Positions 56,214-64,000 of a DNA stretch of 64,000 bases are shown piece by piece (within the stretch, counting starts at the first letter, position 1; each line of letters begins with the position of its first letter). The stretch comes from Falsiroseomonas ponticola. Its GTDB lineage: Bacteria > Pseudomonadota > Alphaproteobacteria > Acetobacterales > Acetobacteraceae. The translations under genes and the position numbers were made by a program. The notes below the pieces were generated by a model that was not told the origin of the DNA, did no database searches, and worked only from the letters and a program-made list of their open reading frames with translations. Location: the NCBI RefSeq assembly GCF_016805305.1, contig NZ_JAERQN010000012.1:62001-126000 (forward strand), in the 5' to 3' direction.

Positions 56214-57896
56214 ATGTTCGGTGACCTCTCGATCCGCAGACGGCTGATCGGCACCTTCGGTCTTCTGCTCGTGCTCACGGTCCTGCTCGGCGCCGTCGCG
56301 CTCAACCGCATGGGCGCGGTGCGCGAGGTGGCCGTTGATCTCGAAACCAACACGATGCCGAGCGTGCGGGGGCTGGGATCCCTGAATGTTGTCGCCGGCG
56401 ACCATCGCTTCAACCTGGCGCTGCACGTCGTCAAGACGACGGAGGCGGAGATGCGGCGGGTCGAGGGACGGATGGAGATGTGGGAAGCCCGCTTCGCGCA
56501 GGTGCTGACCGCGTATGAGCCGCTTGCCAACAGCGCCGCCGAGCGGCAGCTCATCGGCAGCATGCGCCGCGCCTGGGATGGCTACGTGCTGGCGGCGCGG
56601 GAGACGCTGGCGCCATCCCGCGCGATGCAGAAGGAGCAGGCCGCACAGCTGCTGGAAGACCGCGCCATCCTCGCCTATCGCACGCTGAGGGAGGAACTGG
56701 ACAAGCTGGTGCAACTCAACATCGACGACAGCGCGCGATCGGGGCGGGAGGCTGCCGAGGCCTTCTCCCAGACCTGGACCCTGGTCCTTGGCCTTGTCGC
56801 CCTGTCGGTGCTGCTGGGCGGGGGACTGGCCTTCATCATCCTGCGCGGGGTGGATCGCGACATCGCCTCCGTCATCAGCCCGATGCAGGCGATGGCGGGC
56901 GGCAACCTGTCCGTGGTGGTGCCCGCCATAGCGCCGCGAACGGAAATCGGCCGCATCGCCACCGCCCTGCACGCCTTCCACCGGGCGCTGCTGGAGAAGC
57001 GCGCGGCCGACGAAGCCACGGCGCGGGAGGCTGCTGCCAAGGCGGCCCGGGCCGCGGCTCTGGAAGCCATGGTGCAGGGCTTCGAGGCGGAAGCGACAGC
57101 GGCGCTCGCGCGCGTCATGGAAGCCTCGGCGGCGCTCGACACCACGGCGGGCGAGATGCAGGACATCGCGACTGGCGGTGCGGAGCGTGCCACGTCCCTC
57201 GCCGCCGCATCCGAACAGGCCAGCGCCAATGTGCAGACCGTGGCCGCCTCGGCGGAGGAGATGGCCGCATCGGTCGGGGAAGTCGCCCGGCAGATCAACG
57301 GCAGCGCCCAATCGGCCCGCCTCGCGCTGGAGCAGGCGGAGGCGACGGACGTGGCGGTCGGCGAGCTTTCGGGCTCCGCGCAGCGCATCGGGGAAGTCGT
57401 GCGCCTCATCACCGGCATCGCGTCGCAGACCAATCTCCTGGCCCTGAATGCGACGATCGAGGCGGCGCGTGCCGGCGAACACGGCAAGGGCTTCGCCGTG
57501 GTGGCCGGGGAGGTCAAGGCGCTGGCCACCCAGACCGCCCGCGCGACGGAGGAGATCGGCGCCCAGATCAGCGCGATCCAGGTCGGCACCGCCAAGGCGG
57601 TCAGCGCCATCCAGGACATCGCGCGCACCATCGCGACCATGAGCAATGCGACGCAGCAGGTGGCCGCGGCTGCCGAGGAGCAGGCCGCGGCGACCCATGA
57701 GATCGGCCGTGCCGTCGCGGAAGCCGCGGCCGGAACGCAGGATGTGAGCCGTCACGCAAGCGGCGTCACGCAGGATGCGCGGCAGACCGGCGAGACCGCG
57801 CGGCGTGTGCGCGGCGCCTCCTCCGGCCTCCAGCAGGATGCGCTGGCACTGCGGGGGCGGATCGACAACTTCCTGGGTGGCATCAGGGCCGCCTGA
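56214..57896 (+). CDS. Methyl-accepting chemotaxis protein
   Basis: The 560-residue chemoreceptor has a first membrane helix (about 12-31, GTFGLLLVLTVLLGAVAL), a four-helix-bundle periplasmic sensor (about 32-185), a second helix (about 187-210), a HAMP domain (about 210-265) and a long coiled-coil signalling domain. The hairpin tip SQTNLLALNATIEAARAGEHG then GKGFAVVAGEVKALA is fully conserved. AGGAG lies eight bases before the ATG. The sensor domain is of the generic 4HB type, so the ligand is unknown. It fits the flagellar genes fliI/fliJ at the left of the window. Confidence 0.95.
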   Translation: MFGDLSIRRRLIGTFGLLLVLTVLLGAVALNRMGAVREVAVDLETNTMPSVRGLGSLNVVAGDHRFNLALHVVKTTEAEMRRVEGRMEMWEARFAQVLTAYEPLANSAAERQLIGSMRRAWDGYVLAARETLAPSRAMQKEQAAQLLEDRAILAYRTLREELDKLVQLNIDDSARSGREAAEAFSQTWTLVLGLVALSVLLGGGLAFIILRGVDRDIASVISPMQAMAGGNLSVVVPAIAPRTEIGRIATALHAFHRALLEKRAADEATAREAAAKAARAAALEAMVQGFEAEATAALARVMEASAALDTTAGEMQDIATGGAERATSLAAASEQASANVQTVAASAEEMAASVGEVARQINGSAQSARLALEQAEATDVAVGELSGSAQRIGEVVRLITGIASQTNLLALNATIEAARAGEHGKGFAVVAGEVKALATQTARATEEIGAQISAIQVGTAKAVSAIQDIARTIATMSNATQQVAAAAEEQAAATHEIGRAVAEAAAGTQDVSRHASGVTQDARQTGETARRVRGASSGLQQDALALRGRIDNFLGGIRAA

Positions 57897-57982
57897 CCGC
57901 CCGCGATCCACTCGACAGCGCTGGCCCATGCCTGGTCCGGCACCCGGGAGCCCGGATCCTTCGCGGATGCCCGGCCGGTCTG

Positions 57983-58729
57983 TCAGCGGGCCAGCGCCGG
58001 CGCCAGGCTGGCGGCGAGTGCCTTCACCGCCTCCGCCACGGGTCCGGCCAGCAATTCGGGCGTGACGACGGAGACGGCGCCACCGCAATTCAGCGCCATC
58101 ACGCGCGACCCATCGGGGCAGATGATGGGCACGCCGATCGAGTTCACATCGGGATGGGCGCGGCGGAGGTTCAGCACGAAGCCGTGGCGGGCGAAGTGCT
58201 CCAGCGCATCCTCGATCTCCGCCCGCGTCCCGGCTTCCAGCCGCGCCAGCACGGCCAGGCGCTCCGCCGCATCGACACCCGCCAGCCAGGCCCAGCCGAG
58301 TGCGGTGGACGCGATGGGCAGGGTGGCGCCGACAGTGAAGGACAGGCGGAGGATCGTCGGCGCCTCGGCCCGCGCCACGATCAGCATCGTATCGTCCTGC
58401 CGGGTGGCGAGCGACAATTGCACGCCGAAGCGGTCCGCGATTCGCTGCATGCCGGGTTGCGCGGCCTCCGCGATGCCGCCCTTCGCGAGGGCAGCGTAGC
58501 CGAGCGAGAGCAGCCCGTAGCCCGGGCGCAGCCGCCCCGGGTCCCGCCCCGGCACCAGCACGCCCATGCCGGTCAGCGTGTGGCACAGGCGCCAGACGGT
58601 GGATTGCGCGAGGCCCGTCATCGCCGCGATCTCCGTCGTGCCGAGCTCCGGCCGCGCGGCGGTGAAGCAGCGCAGCACCTGGACGCCGCGGGCCAGCGCC
58701 GTGACGAACTGGCGGTCCTTCTCCTCCAC
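57983..58729 (-). CDS. IclR-family transcriptional regulator, GTG start
   Basis: The 248-residue regulator has an N-terminal winged helix (VQVLRCFTAARPELGTTEIA, TGLAQSTVWRLCHTL, about 12-60) and the C-terminal IclR effector domain (about 75-245), with LNLRRAHPDVNSIGVPI near the ligand pocket. GTG 58729 gives VEEKDRQFVTALARG, the usual family start. It is divergent by 79 bp from the acyl-CoA ligase operon, which it probably controls in response to an aromatic or short-chain acid. A TTCCG...CGGAA pair in that gap (about 58740-58769) could be its operator. Confidence 0.9.
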   Translation of the reverse strand: MEEKDRQFVTALARGVQVLRCFTAARPELGTTEIAAMTGLAQSTVWRLCHTLTGMGVLVPGRDPGRLRPGYGLLSLGYAALAKGGIAEAAQPGMQRIADRFGVQLSLATRQDDTMLIVARAEAPTILRLSFTVGATLPIASTALGWAWLAGVDAAERLAVLARLEAGTRAEIEDALEHFARHGFVLNLRRAHPDVNSIGVPIICPDGSRVMALNCGGAVSVVTPELLAGPVAEAVKALAASLAPALAR

Positions 58730-58808
58730 AGGCCCCCCGTTCCGTGATGCTGCACCGCATGGGCGGAAGGTTGACGCCGGCCGGGTGCGGCGCGACGCTC
58801 CACCCACG

Positions 58809-60986
58809 ATGCAAATAGCCAATCCGCACAGCGAATTCAAACCCGGCGCGCTGACCGCCCATGGCTTCCCGGACCTGCGCCCCTTCTTCGCGCCCCGGGC
58901 GGTGGCGCTGCTGGGCGCGACGGAGGACCTGGCGAAGTTCGGCGGGCGCTGCCTGAAGCAGATGCTGGATTTCGGCTTCGCCGGGGATGCCTTCCCGGTG
59001 AACCCGAACCGGGCGACGGTCTTCGGGCGCCCCTGCTTCCCGAACCTCGCCGCCCTGCCGGCACGGCCCGACCATGTCGGCATCGTGCTGCCGGGCAAGG
59101 CGTGCATCGAGGCGGTGGCGGAGTGCGGGCGGCTCGGCATTCCCTTCGCCACCGTCTTCTCCTCGGGCTTCGGGGAGCTGGGCACGGAGCAGACGCTGGC
59201 GGCGCAGGCGGAGCTGGTGCGGGTGGCGCGCGCGGGCGGCGTGCGCATCATGGGGCCGAACTGCAACGGCATGATCAACTTCGTCGATGGCTTCGCCCTG
59301 ACATCGACCGCCACCATCAGCGGGCCGAGGCGCCCGGCGGGCGATATCGGCGTGGTGGGGCAGAGCGGCGGCGCGGCGCAGGTGAACGTCATGTGGCGCG
59401 CGCAGGAGATGGGGCTCGGCATCTCCTACCAGGTCAGCAGCGGCAACGACGCGGATCTGGACCTGCTGGACTATGCCGCCTTCATGCTGGAGGACGCGCA
59501 CACCAAGGTCGTGCTGATGCTGGCGGAGCGCATCCGGGATGGTGCGCGCCTGCGCCTGCTCGCCGCGCGGGCCGCCGAGCTGGAGAAGCCGATCGCGCTG
59601 GTGAAGTTCGGCAGGACGGAGGCCGGCGCGCGGGCGGCGGCGTCCCATACCGGCGCCATCACCGGATCGGATGCGGTGTTCGATGCGGCCGCCAGGCAGC
59701 TCGGGCTGATCCGCGTGAACGATGCGCGCGAACTCTATGAGGTCGCGATGCTGCTCCGCCGGCGGCAGCGCCCCGCGGGGCATGGCGCGGCGGCACTCGC
59801 CGTGTCCGGCGGCAACCTGGTGGCGCTGACGGACCAGGCGGCGAGCGTCGGCATCCGCTTCCCGGACTATGTGGCGGAGACGGCGGAGCAGCTGCGGAGG
59901 CTGATCCCGGGCTTCGCCGCGGTGAACAACCCGACCGACCTCAGCGCCGGCGCCATCGGCACCAGGGACACCTTCGCGAAGGCGGCGGCGATCATCCTGG
60001 AGGACCCGGCGGTGGACGCGCTGGTGCCCGTCATCACCATCGCGCCGAACGACGACATCCGGTCCGTCACGGCGCTGTCGGCGGCATCCGACAAGCCCGT
60101 CGCCATACTCTGGACCGGCCGGTCCGCCGCTGATCCCACGCTGACGCCGGAGGTGCTGGTGCGGGAGGGCCATGCGGTCTTCCGCGATGCCCTGCCCTGC
60201 GCGCAGGCGCTGGCGCGCAGCATGGACTGGGCCGCCTTCCTGCGCCGCCGCACCGCGCCGCCCACGCGGCCCGCGGGCCTGGACGCGGCGCGAGCGCGAA
60301 GCCTGCTGGCCGCGGCGCCGGCCGGGGCGATGAGCGAGGCTGCATCACGCGCCGTGCTCGCCTGCTACGGCCTGCACGGGCCGCTTGAGGGCATCGCCAA
60401 GACGGCGGAGGAAGCGGTGGCGGAAGCCACGCGCATCGCCGGCCCGGTCGCGCTGAAAATCCTCTCCGCCGACATATCGCACAAGACGGAAGCCGGTGGC
60501 GTGCGCCTCGGCGTGCAGGGCGCGGAAGCGGTGCGCGAGGCCTTCGCGGCCATCATCGCCAATGCCCGCGCCCATGCGCCCGCGGCGCGGATCGAGGGTG
60601 TGCTGGTGCAGGAGATGGTGGCGGGCGGGCAGGAGATGCTGCTGGGCCTGACGCGCGACATCACGTTCGGCCCGGTGCTGACCATCGGCTTCGGCGGCAC
60701 ACTCGTGGAAGTGCTGCGCGACGTCACCTTCCGCCTGCCGCCGGTTTCGACCGACGAGGCAGAGGAGGCGCTGGAATCGCTGCGCCTGGCGCCGCTGCTG
60801 CACGGGCATCGCGCCGCGCCCGCCTGCGACATCGCGGCACTGGCGGAGGCCATCGCGCGCTTCTCCTGGCTCGCCACCGATCTCGGCGAATTGGTGCATG
60901 AGATCGACGTGAACCCCATCGCGGTGCTGCCGCAGGGCATCCGGGTGCTGGACGCGCTGGTCGTGACGCGGGACGCTGGGGCATGA
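58809..60986 (+). CDS. NDP-forming acyl-CoA ligase (fused alpha-beta acetate-CoA ligase family)
   Basis: This 725-residue protein is an ADP/GDP-forming acyl-CoA synthetase in one chain. It has a CoA-binding domain (about 25-150, VALLGATEDLAKFGG), succinyl-CoA-synthetase-like domains with VVGQSGGAAQ and the phospho-His280 in AASHTGAITGSD, and an ATP-grasp domain (about 510-720, ALKILSADISHKTEAGGV, DVNPIAVLPQG). It reversibly makes an acyl-CoA from acid, ATP and CoA. It is the first gene of a plus operon with two enoyl-CoA hydratases, an acyl-CoA dehydrogenase and a Bug receptor. The Shine-Dalgarno at ATG 58809 is weak. Confidence 0.92.
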   Translation: MQIANPHSEFKPGALTAHGFPDLRPFFAPRAVALLGATEDLAKFGGRCLKQMLDFGFAGDAFPVNPNRATVFGRPCFPNLAALPARPDHVGIVLPGKACIEAVAECGRLGIPFATVFSSGFGELGTEQTLAAQAELVRVARAGGVRIMGPNCNGMINFVDGFALTSTATISGPRRPAGDIGVVGQSGGAAQVNVMWRAQEMGLGISYQVSSGNDADLDLLDYAAFMLEDAHTKVVLMLAERIRDGARLRLLAARAAELEKPIALVKFGRTEAGARAAASHTGAITGSDAVFDAAARQLGLIRVNDARELYEVAMLLRRRQRPAGHGAAALAVSGGNLVALTDQAASVGIRFPDYVAETAEQLRRLIPGFAAVNNPTDLSAGAIGTRDTFAKAAAIILEDPAVDALVPVITIAPNDDIRSVTALSAASDKPVAILWTGRSAADPTLTPEVLVREGHAVFRDALPCAQALARSMDWAAFLRRRTAPPTRPAGLDAARARSLLAAAPAGAMSEAASRAVLACYGLHGPLEGIAKTAEEAVAEATRIAGPVALKILSADISHKTEAGGVRLGVQGAEAVREAFAAIIANARAHAPAARIEGVLVQEMVAGGQEMLLGLTRDITFGPVLTIGFGGTLVEVLRDVTFRLPPVSTDEAEEALESLRLAPLLHGHRAAPACDIAALAEAIARFSWLATDLGELVHEIDVNPIAVLPQGIRVLDALVVTRDAGA

Positions 60987-61702
60987 CCCTTCTGATCGAC
61001 CACGCCGAGGCCGGTGTCCTCCGCCTCACCCTCAACCGCCCGCAGGCCGCGAATGCGCTGTCCCGCGCGCTGCAGGATGCGCTCGTCACCGCGCTGCACG
61101 ATGCCGCGACGGATGCGGCGACGCGCGCCGTGCTGGTCACCGCCGCCGGCGGGCGCGTCTTCAGCGCCGGCGCCGACCTCCGGGAGGATCTCGGCCTGCC
61201 GGTGGTCGAGGCGAAGCGGCTGCGCCGCGCGATGCTGCTGCGGAGCATCCTGGCGGTGCTGGATTGCCCGAAGCCGGTGGTGGCGATGGTGCGCGGCAAA
61301 TGCGTCGGTGGCGGCGCCATGCTGGCGCTGATGGCGGATGAGGTTCTGCTGGAATCCGGGGCCTCCATCGCCATGCCGGAAATCGCGCTGGCCATGCCCT
61401 CCCCGCTCGGCATCACCATCATCAGCGCGCGGGGCGGCCGGCAGGCGGCGCATCGGCTGATGCAGGCGAACCAGCCCATGGATGCCGGGGCGGCGCTGGC
61501 CTCAGGACTTGCCGATGCGGTGCATGACGATGCGGCGCTGGAGGAAGCGGCGCAGGCGCGCGCCGCCGCGCTCGGCGCGATGGATCCCACCGCCTATGCC
61601 ACCAACAAGCGATGGCTGAACGGCCCGCTGCGCGCGCGCATCGTCGCGGCCGCGCAGGCCGCCGAGGCCGCCCATGCGACAGGTCCCCATGATGCGCATT
61701 GA
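60983..61702 (+). CDS. Enoyl-CoA hydratase/isomerase family protein
   Basis: The 239-residue crotonase-fold protein starts at an ATGA overlap with the ligase stop. Visible blocks are LRLTLNRPQAANALSRALQ, GRVFSAGADLRED (oxyanion hole), VRGKCVGGGAMLALMADEVL and the MPEIALAMPSPLGI helix carrying one acidic residue. The second catalytic Glu of true hydratases is not obvious, so the reaction may be isomerisation or hydrolysis of the CoA ester. Its last 14 bases overlap the acyl-CoA dehydrogenase start. Confidence 0.9.
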   Translation: MTLLIDHAEAGVLRLTLNRPQAANALSRALQDALVTALHDAATDAATRAVLVTAAGGRVFSAGADLREDLGLPVVEAKRLRRAMLLRSILAVLDCPKPVVAMVRGKCVGGGAMLALMADEVLLESGASIAMPEIALAMPSPLGITIISARGGRQAAHRLMQANQPMDAGAALASGLADAVHDDAALEEAAQARAAALGAMDPTAYATNKRWLNGPLRARIVAAAQAAEAAHATGPHDAH

Positions 61703-62834
61703 ACTCTCCCCCGAACTCGCCGAACTGCGCGGCCCGATCCGCCGCTTCGTGACGGAGCAGCTGGAACCCATCGCGGCGCGCATCGATGCGGAGGGTGAGA
61801 TCCCGGATGCCGCCTGGGACCTGATGCGCAGCCAGGGATGGCTCGGCATGCTGCTGGCGGAAGCGGATGGCGGCGGCGGCGCGGACCTTCCCACCTACTG
61901 CCTGGTGATGGAGGAAGTGGCGCGCAGCCATCGCTGCTTCACGCTGCTGCTGGACGCGACCAGCGGGCTGACACCCATCGCCATCGCGCGCCACGGCACG
62001 GCGGCGCAGAAGGATCGCTGGCTGAAGGGCCTCGCCACCGGTCGGCTGCGCGCTGCCTTCGGCCTCACGGAACCCGGCGCGGGATCGGACGCCGCGGCCA
62101 TCACGACGCGCGCGACGAAGGTCGAGGGCGGCTGGAAGATCGAGGGCCGCAAGCAGTGGATCAGCGGCGGCCATGCCGCCGACGTCGTGATGGTGATGGC
62201 CGTCACCGATCCCGCCAAGCGCGCCCGCGGCGGCATCGGCGCCTTCCTGGTGCCGCGCGGCACGAAGGGCTTCGACGTCACGCGCATCGACACCACGATC
62301 GGGTCGGAGGCGATCAAGCTCGGCGAACTCACCTTCACGGATTGCGTGGTGCCGGATGACGCGCTGCTGGGCGATCCCGGCCAGGGCTTCGCCATCGCCA
62401 TGGGATCGCTGAGCAATGGGCGCCTCGGCGTTTCCGCCGCCTGCGTCGGCGCGGCGGACCGGCTGCTGGAGATGTCGATCGCGCATGCGAAGGACCGCAG
62501 CACCTTCGGCCAGCGCCTGGCGGACCGCCAGGCCATCCAGTGGATGCTGGCCGACAGCAAGGCGGAGATCGAGGTTTCACGCGCCTTCCTCTACGAGACC
62601 TTGCGCAAGGCCGCGGCGGGGGAAGACCTCGGCAACCTCGCCGCCATCTGCAAGCTGCAATGCAGCGAGATGGTCGGCCGCGTGGCGGATCGCGCGGTGC
62701 AGATCCATGGCGGCGCCGGGCTGATGCGCGGCGTGCCGGTGGAGCGCTTCTACCGCGATGTGCGCCACTACCGCGTGGGCGAAGGCGCCTCCGAGGTGCT
62801 GCGCATGGTCATCGCGCGGGAGCTGGTGAAGTGA
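61689..62834 (+). CDS. Acyl-CoA dehydrogenase
   Basis: A 381-residue FAD enzyme that introduces an alpha-beta double bond into an acyl-CoA. It shows FGLTEPGAGSDAAA and KIEGRKQWISGG (FAD and substrate loops), DRSTFGQRLADRQAIQWMLAD, and the C-terminal QIHGGAGLMRG and YRVGEGASEVLRM, where the catalytic Glu is expected. The start is ambiguous between ATG 61674, 61689 and 61692; 61689 gives the usual N terminus. The next gene overlaps its stop by four bases (GTGA). Electrons would go to ETF encoded elsewhere. Confidence 0.93.
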   Translation: MMRIELSPELAELRGPIRRFVTEQLEPIAARIDAEGEIPDAAWDLMRSQGWLGMLLAEADGGGGADLPTYCLVMEEVARSHRCFTLLLDATSGLTPIAIARHGTAAQKDRWLKGLATGRLRAAFGLTEPGAGSDAAAITTRATKVEGGWKIEGRKQWISGGHAADVVMVMAVTDPAKRARGGIGAFLVPRGTKGFDVTRIDTTIGSEAIKLGELTFTDCVVPDDALLGDPGQGFAIAMGSLSNGRLGVSAACVGAADRLLEMSIAHAKDRSTFGQRLADRQAIQWMLADSKAEIEVSRAFLYETLRKAAAGEDLGNLAAICKLQCSEMVGRVADRAVQIHGGAGLMRGVPVERFYRDVRHYRVGEGASEVLRMVIARELVK

Positions 62835-63607
62835 GCACCGTCCTGACCGAGACGCGCGACAGCGTCGCCTTCGTCACGCTGAACCGGCCGGAGGCGATGA
62901 ACGCGCTGTCCATGCAGCTGCGCGCGGAGCTGGCGGCGGCGATGCGGGCGGCGGAGGCGGACGCCGAGGTGCGCGTGGTGGTGCTGCGCGGCGCGGGCGA
63001 GCGTGCCTTCTGCGCCGGCGCGGACATCAAGGAATTCGTCGAAGTCCCCTCGCCCCCTGCCTACCGCCAGGCCCGCGTTCCCGAGAGCTGGATCAGCCCC
63101 TTCGATCACACCCGAAAGCCGATCATCGCGAGCATCCATGGCTTCTGCCTCGGCGGCGGGCTGGAAGTGGCACTCGCCTGCGACATCCGCATCGCGGCGG
63201 AGGATGCGCAGTTCGGCCTGCCGGAAACCGGCCTCGGCATCATGACCGGCGTCGGCGGATCGCAGCGCCTGCCGCGCATGGTGGGGCTGGCGCAGGCGCT
63301 GGACATGATCCTGACCGGCGACCGCATCGACGGTATCCGCGCGCGGGAGATCGGCCTCGTCACCCGCGTGGTGCCGCGCGCCGATCTGGCGGCGGAGACG
63401 GAGGCGCTGGCCGTGAGGCTCGCCGCGCGGCCGCCCATGGCGATGGCCTTCGCGAAGGAGGCCGTGCGCGCGGCGCAGGATCTGCCGCTGCGCGACGGCA
63501 TGCGGCTTGAGATCGACCTCATCACGCATCTGCTGAACACCGAGGACCGGATCGAGGCCGCGCGCGCCTTCCGGGAGAAACGAAAACCGCAATTCACCGG
63601 CCGCTGA
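62831..63607 (+). CDS. Enoyl-CoA hydratase, GTG start
   Basis: The 258-residue crotonase-fold enzyme has RAFCAGADIKEF and IHGFCLGGGLEVALACDIRIA (oxyanion hole) and FGLPETGLGIMTGVGGSQRLPR, the PE/G pattern of true hydratases with the second catalytic Glu at the PETGLG position. GTG 62831 overlaps the dehydrogenase stop codon, so translation is coupled. Dehydrogenation followed by hydration gives the first two beta-oxidation steps for the acid activated by the ligase upstream. Confidence 0.92.
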   Translation: MSTVLTETRDSVAFVTLNRPEAMNALSMQLRAELAAAMRAAEADAEVRVVVLRGAGERAFCAGADIKEFVEVPSPPAYRQARVPESWISPFDHTRKPIIASIHGFCLGGGLEVALACDIRIAAEDAQFGLPETGLGIMTGVGGSQRLPRMVGLAQALDMILTGDRIDGIRAREIGLVTRVVPRADLAAETEALAVRLAARPPMAMAFAKEAVRAAQDLPLRDGMRLEIDLITHLLNTEDRIEAARAFREKRKPQFTGR

Positions 63608-63638
63608 CGCGGCCGCGACGAAGGGGAGGAACAACAAG

Positions 63639-64000
63639 ATGCCAGGACCCACACGCAGGCTGCTGATCGGTGCCGCGCTGGCCCTGCCCGGCCTTGCCCA
63701 GGCCCAGGCGCCCTGGCCTTCCCGCCCCATCCGCCTGATCAATCCCTGGACGCCGGGTGGGCCCGCCGATGTGGTGGCGCGGCCGGTGGCGCAGAAGCTG
63801 TCGGAATCGCTCGGCCAGCCCGTGGTGATGGAAAACCGCCCTGGCGCCAACGGCACCATCGGCGCCGCCGCGGTCGCCCGCGCGGCGCCGGATGGCTACA
63901 CGCTGTTCTTCAGCCATGTCGGGCCCATCGCCATCAGCCCGAACTTTTCCGCCAGTGTCCCCTTCGATCCGGTGCGCGACTTCGCGCCGGTCACGCAGCT
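63639..64000 (+). CDS. Bug-family (TTT) solute-binding protein, cut by window end
   Basis: The first 120 codons are present. A signal peptide (TRRLLIGAALALPGLAQAQ) is followed by PSRPIRLINPWTPGGPADVV and ENRPGANGTIGA, a Bug signature with Asn in place of the usual Gly. GGGGAGG stands nine bases before ATG 63639, and the gene is 31 bases past the hydratase stop. It closes the acyl-CoA operon, so the receptor probably captures the acid that the operon activates and oxidises. Confidence 0.92.
   Translation, partial: MPGPTRRLLIGAALALPGLAQAQAPWPSRPIRLINPWTPGGPADVVARPVAQKLSESLGQPVVMENRPGANGTIGAAAVARAAPDGYTLFFSHVGPIAISPNFSASVPFDPVRDFAPVTQ

Noticed and set aside
55746..60173. A 1475-codon open frame on the minus strand
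   Set aside because: It runs antisense through the chemoreceptor, an NMT1-like gene and the acyl-CoA ligase, has low-complexity Arg/Gly/Ala composition and no domain. It is a by-product of high GC content. Only the IclR gene on that strand, in another frame, is real.
1..64000. Genomic island or prophage
   Set aside because: No integrase, transposase, tRNA-flanked repeat or phage structural gene is seen, and composition is even across the window. The operon mosaic looks like ordinary accessory chromosome.

Overview
This 64 kb window is very GC-rich, densely coded bacterial chromosome. A CtrA-type response regulator divergent from fliI-fliJ, the strong codon bias, and the many periplasmic binding proteins of the Bug (tripartite tricarboxylate transporter) type point to an alphaproteobacterium, most likely Rhodospirillales/Acetobacteraceae such as Roseomonas. 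That placement is inferred from gene content and was not tested by a database search. I see no rRNA, tRNA, CRISPR array, insertion sequence or prophage. No stretch longer than about 300 bases lacks a gene.

Layout. 1-2.3 kb: a truncated Bug protein and an Old-Yellow-Enzyme oxidoreductase. 2.4-5.6 kb: ctrA, fliI, fliJ and two small hypothetical genes. 5.7-10.3 kb (minus): amidase, fumarylacetoacetase-family hydrolase, Bug protein, M20 peptidase. 10.4-14.4 kb (plus): deacetylase/imidase-like hydrolase, a binding-protein/TRIC-channel fusion, an AMI1-like amidase and an AtzH-like protein. 14.4-19.9 kb (minus): two GPP34 proteins, a Bug protein, an HpxW-like amidohydrolase, a hypothetical gene and a GntR regulator. 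20-24.3 kb (plus): TerB-like protein, malate synthase G, a lipoprotein that appears to start at CTG, and an HtrA-like protein that has lost its catalytic triad. 24.5-30.3 kb (minus): a 2-aminoethylphosphonate-type operon (FAD oxidase, PhnX, ABC transporter). 30.4-37.3 kb: a 955-residue three-in-one amine oxidase, divergent from a DapA-family lyase, a binding protein, a permease and a hydantoinase-type hydrolase. 37.4-43.4 kb: Nudix hydrolase, a CoA-ligase/hydratase/CoA-transferase/nitronate-monooxygenase operon and a divergent Bug protein. 43.4-50.2 kb (minus): an eight-gene operon with FAD oxidase, 2-oxoglutarate oxygenase, HD-domain protein, polar amino-acid ABC components, AhpD-like protein and alpha/beta hydrolase. 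50.2-53.1 kb: creatininase-family hydrolase, RidA, and a binding protein divergent from a permease. 53.2-58.7 kb: Bug protein, two tandem NMT1-like proteins without signal peptides, a chemoreceptor and an IclR regulator. 58.8-64 kb (plus): an NDP-forming acyl-CoA ligase, hydratase, acyl-CoA dehydrogenase, hydratase, Bug operon running off the edge.

Taken together the window is a mosaic of catabolic operons for organic nitrogen and phosphorus compounds (amides, imides, cyclic ureides, amines, phosphonates) and for carboxylic acids handled as CoA esters. Each operon carries its own periplasmic receptor. Six Bug receptors appear without any TctA/TctB membrane partner, and three polar amino-acid transporter sets appear without an ATPase, so the missing subunits must be shared from elsewhere.

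The most promising candidate for an undescribed system is the 43.4-50.2 kb operon. In it a 2-oxoglutarate oxygenase is followed 8 bp later by an HD-domain protein that retains a PhnZ-like diiron ligand set. The HD gene overlaps a transporter permease gene. This resembles the PhnY/PhnZ and TmpA/TmpB two-step oxidative cleavage logic in a new setting.
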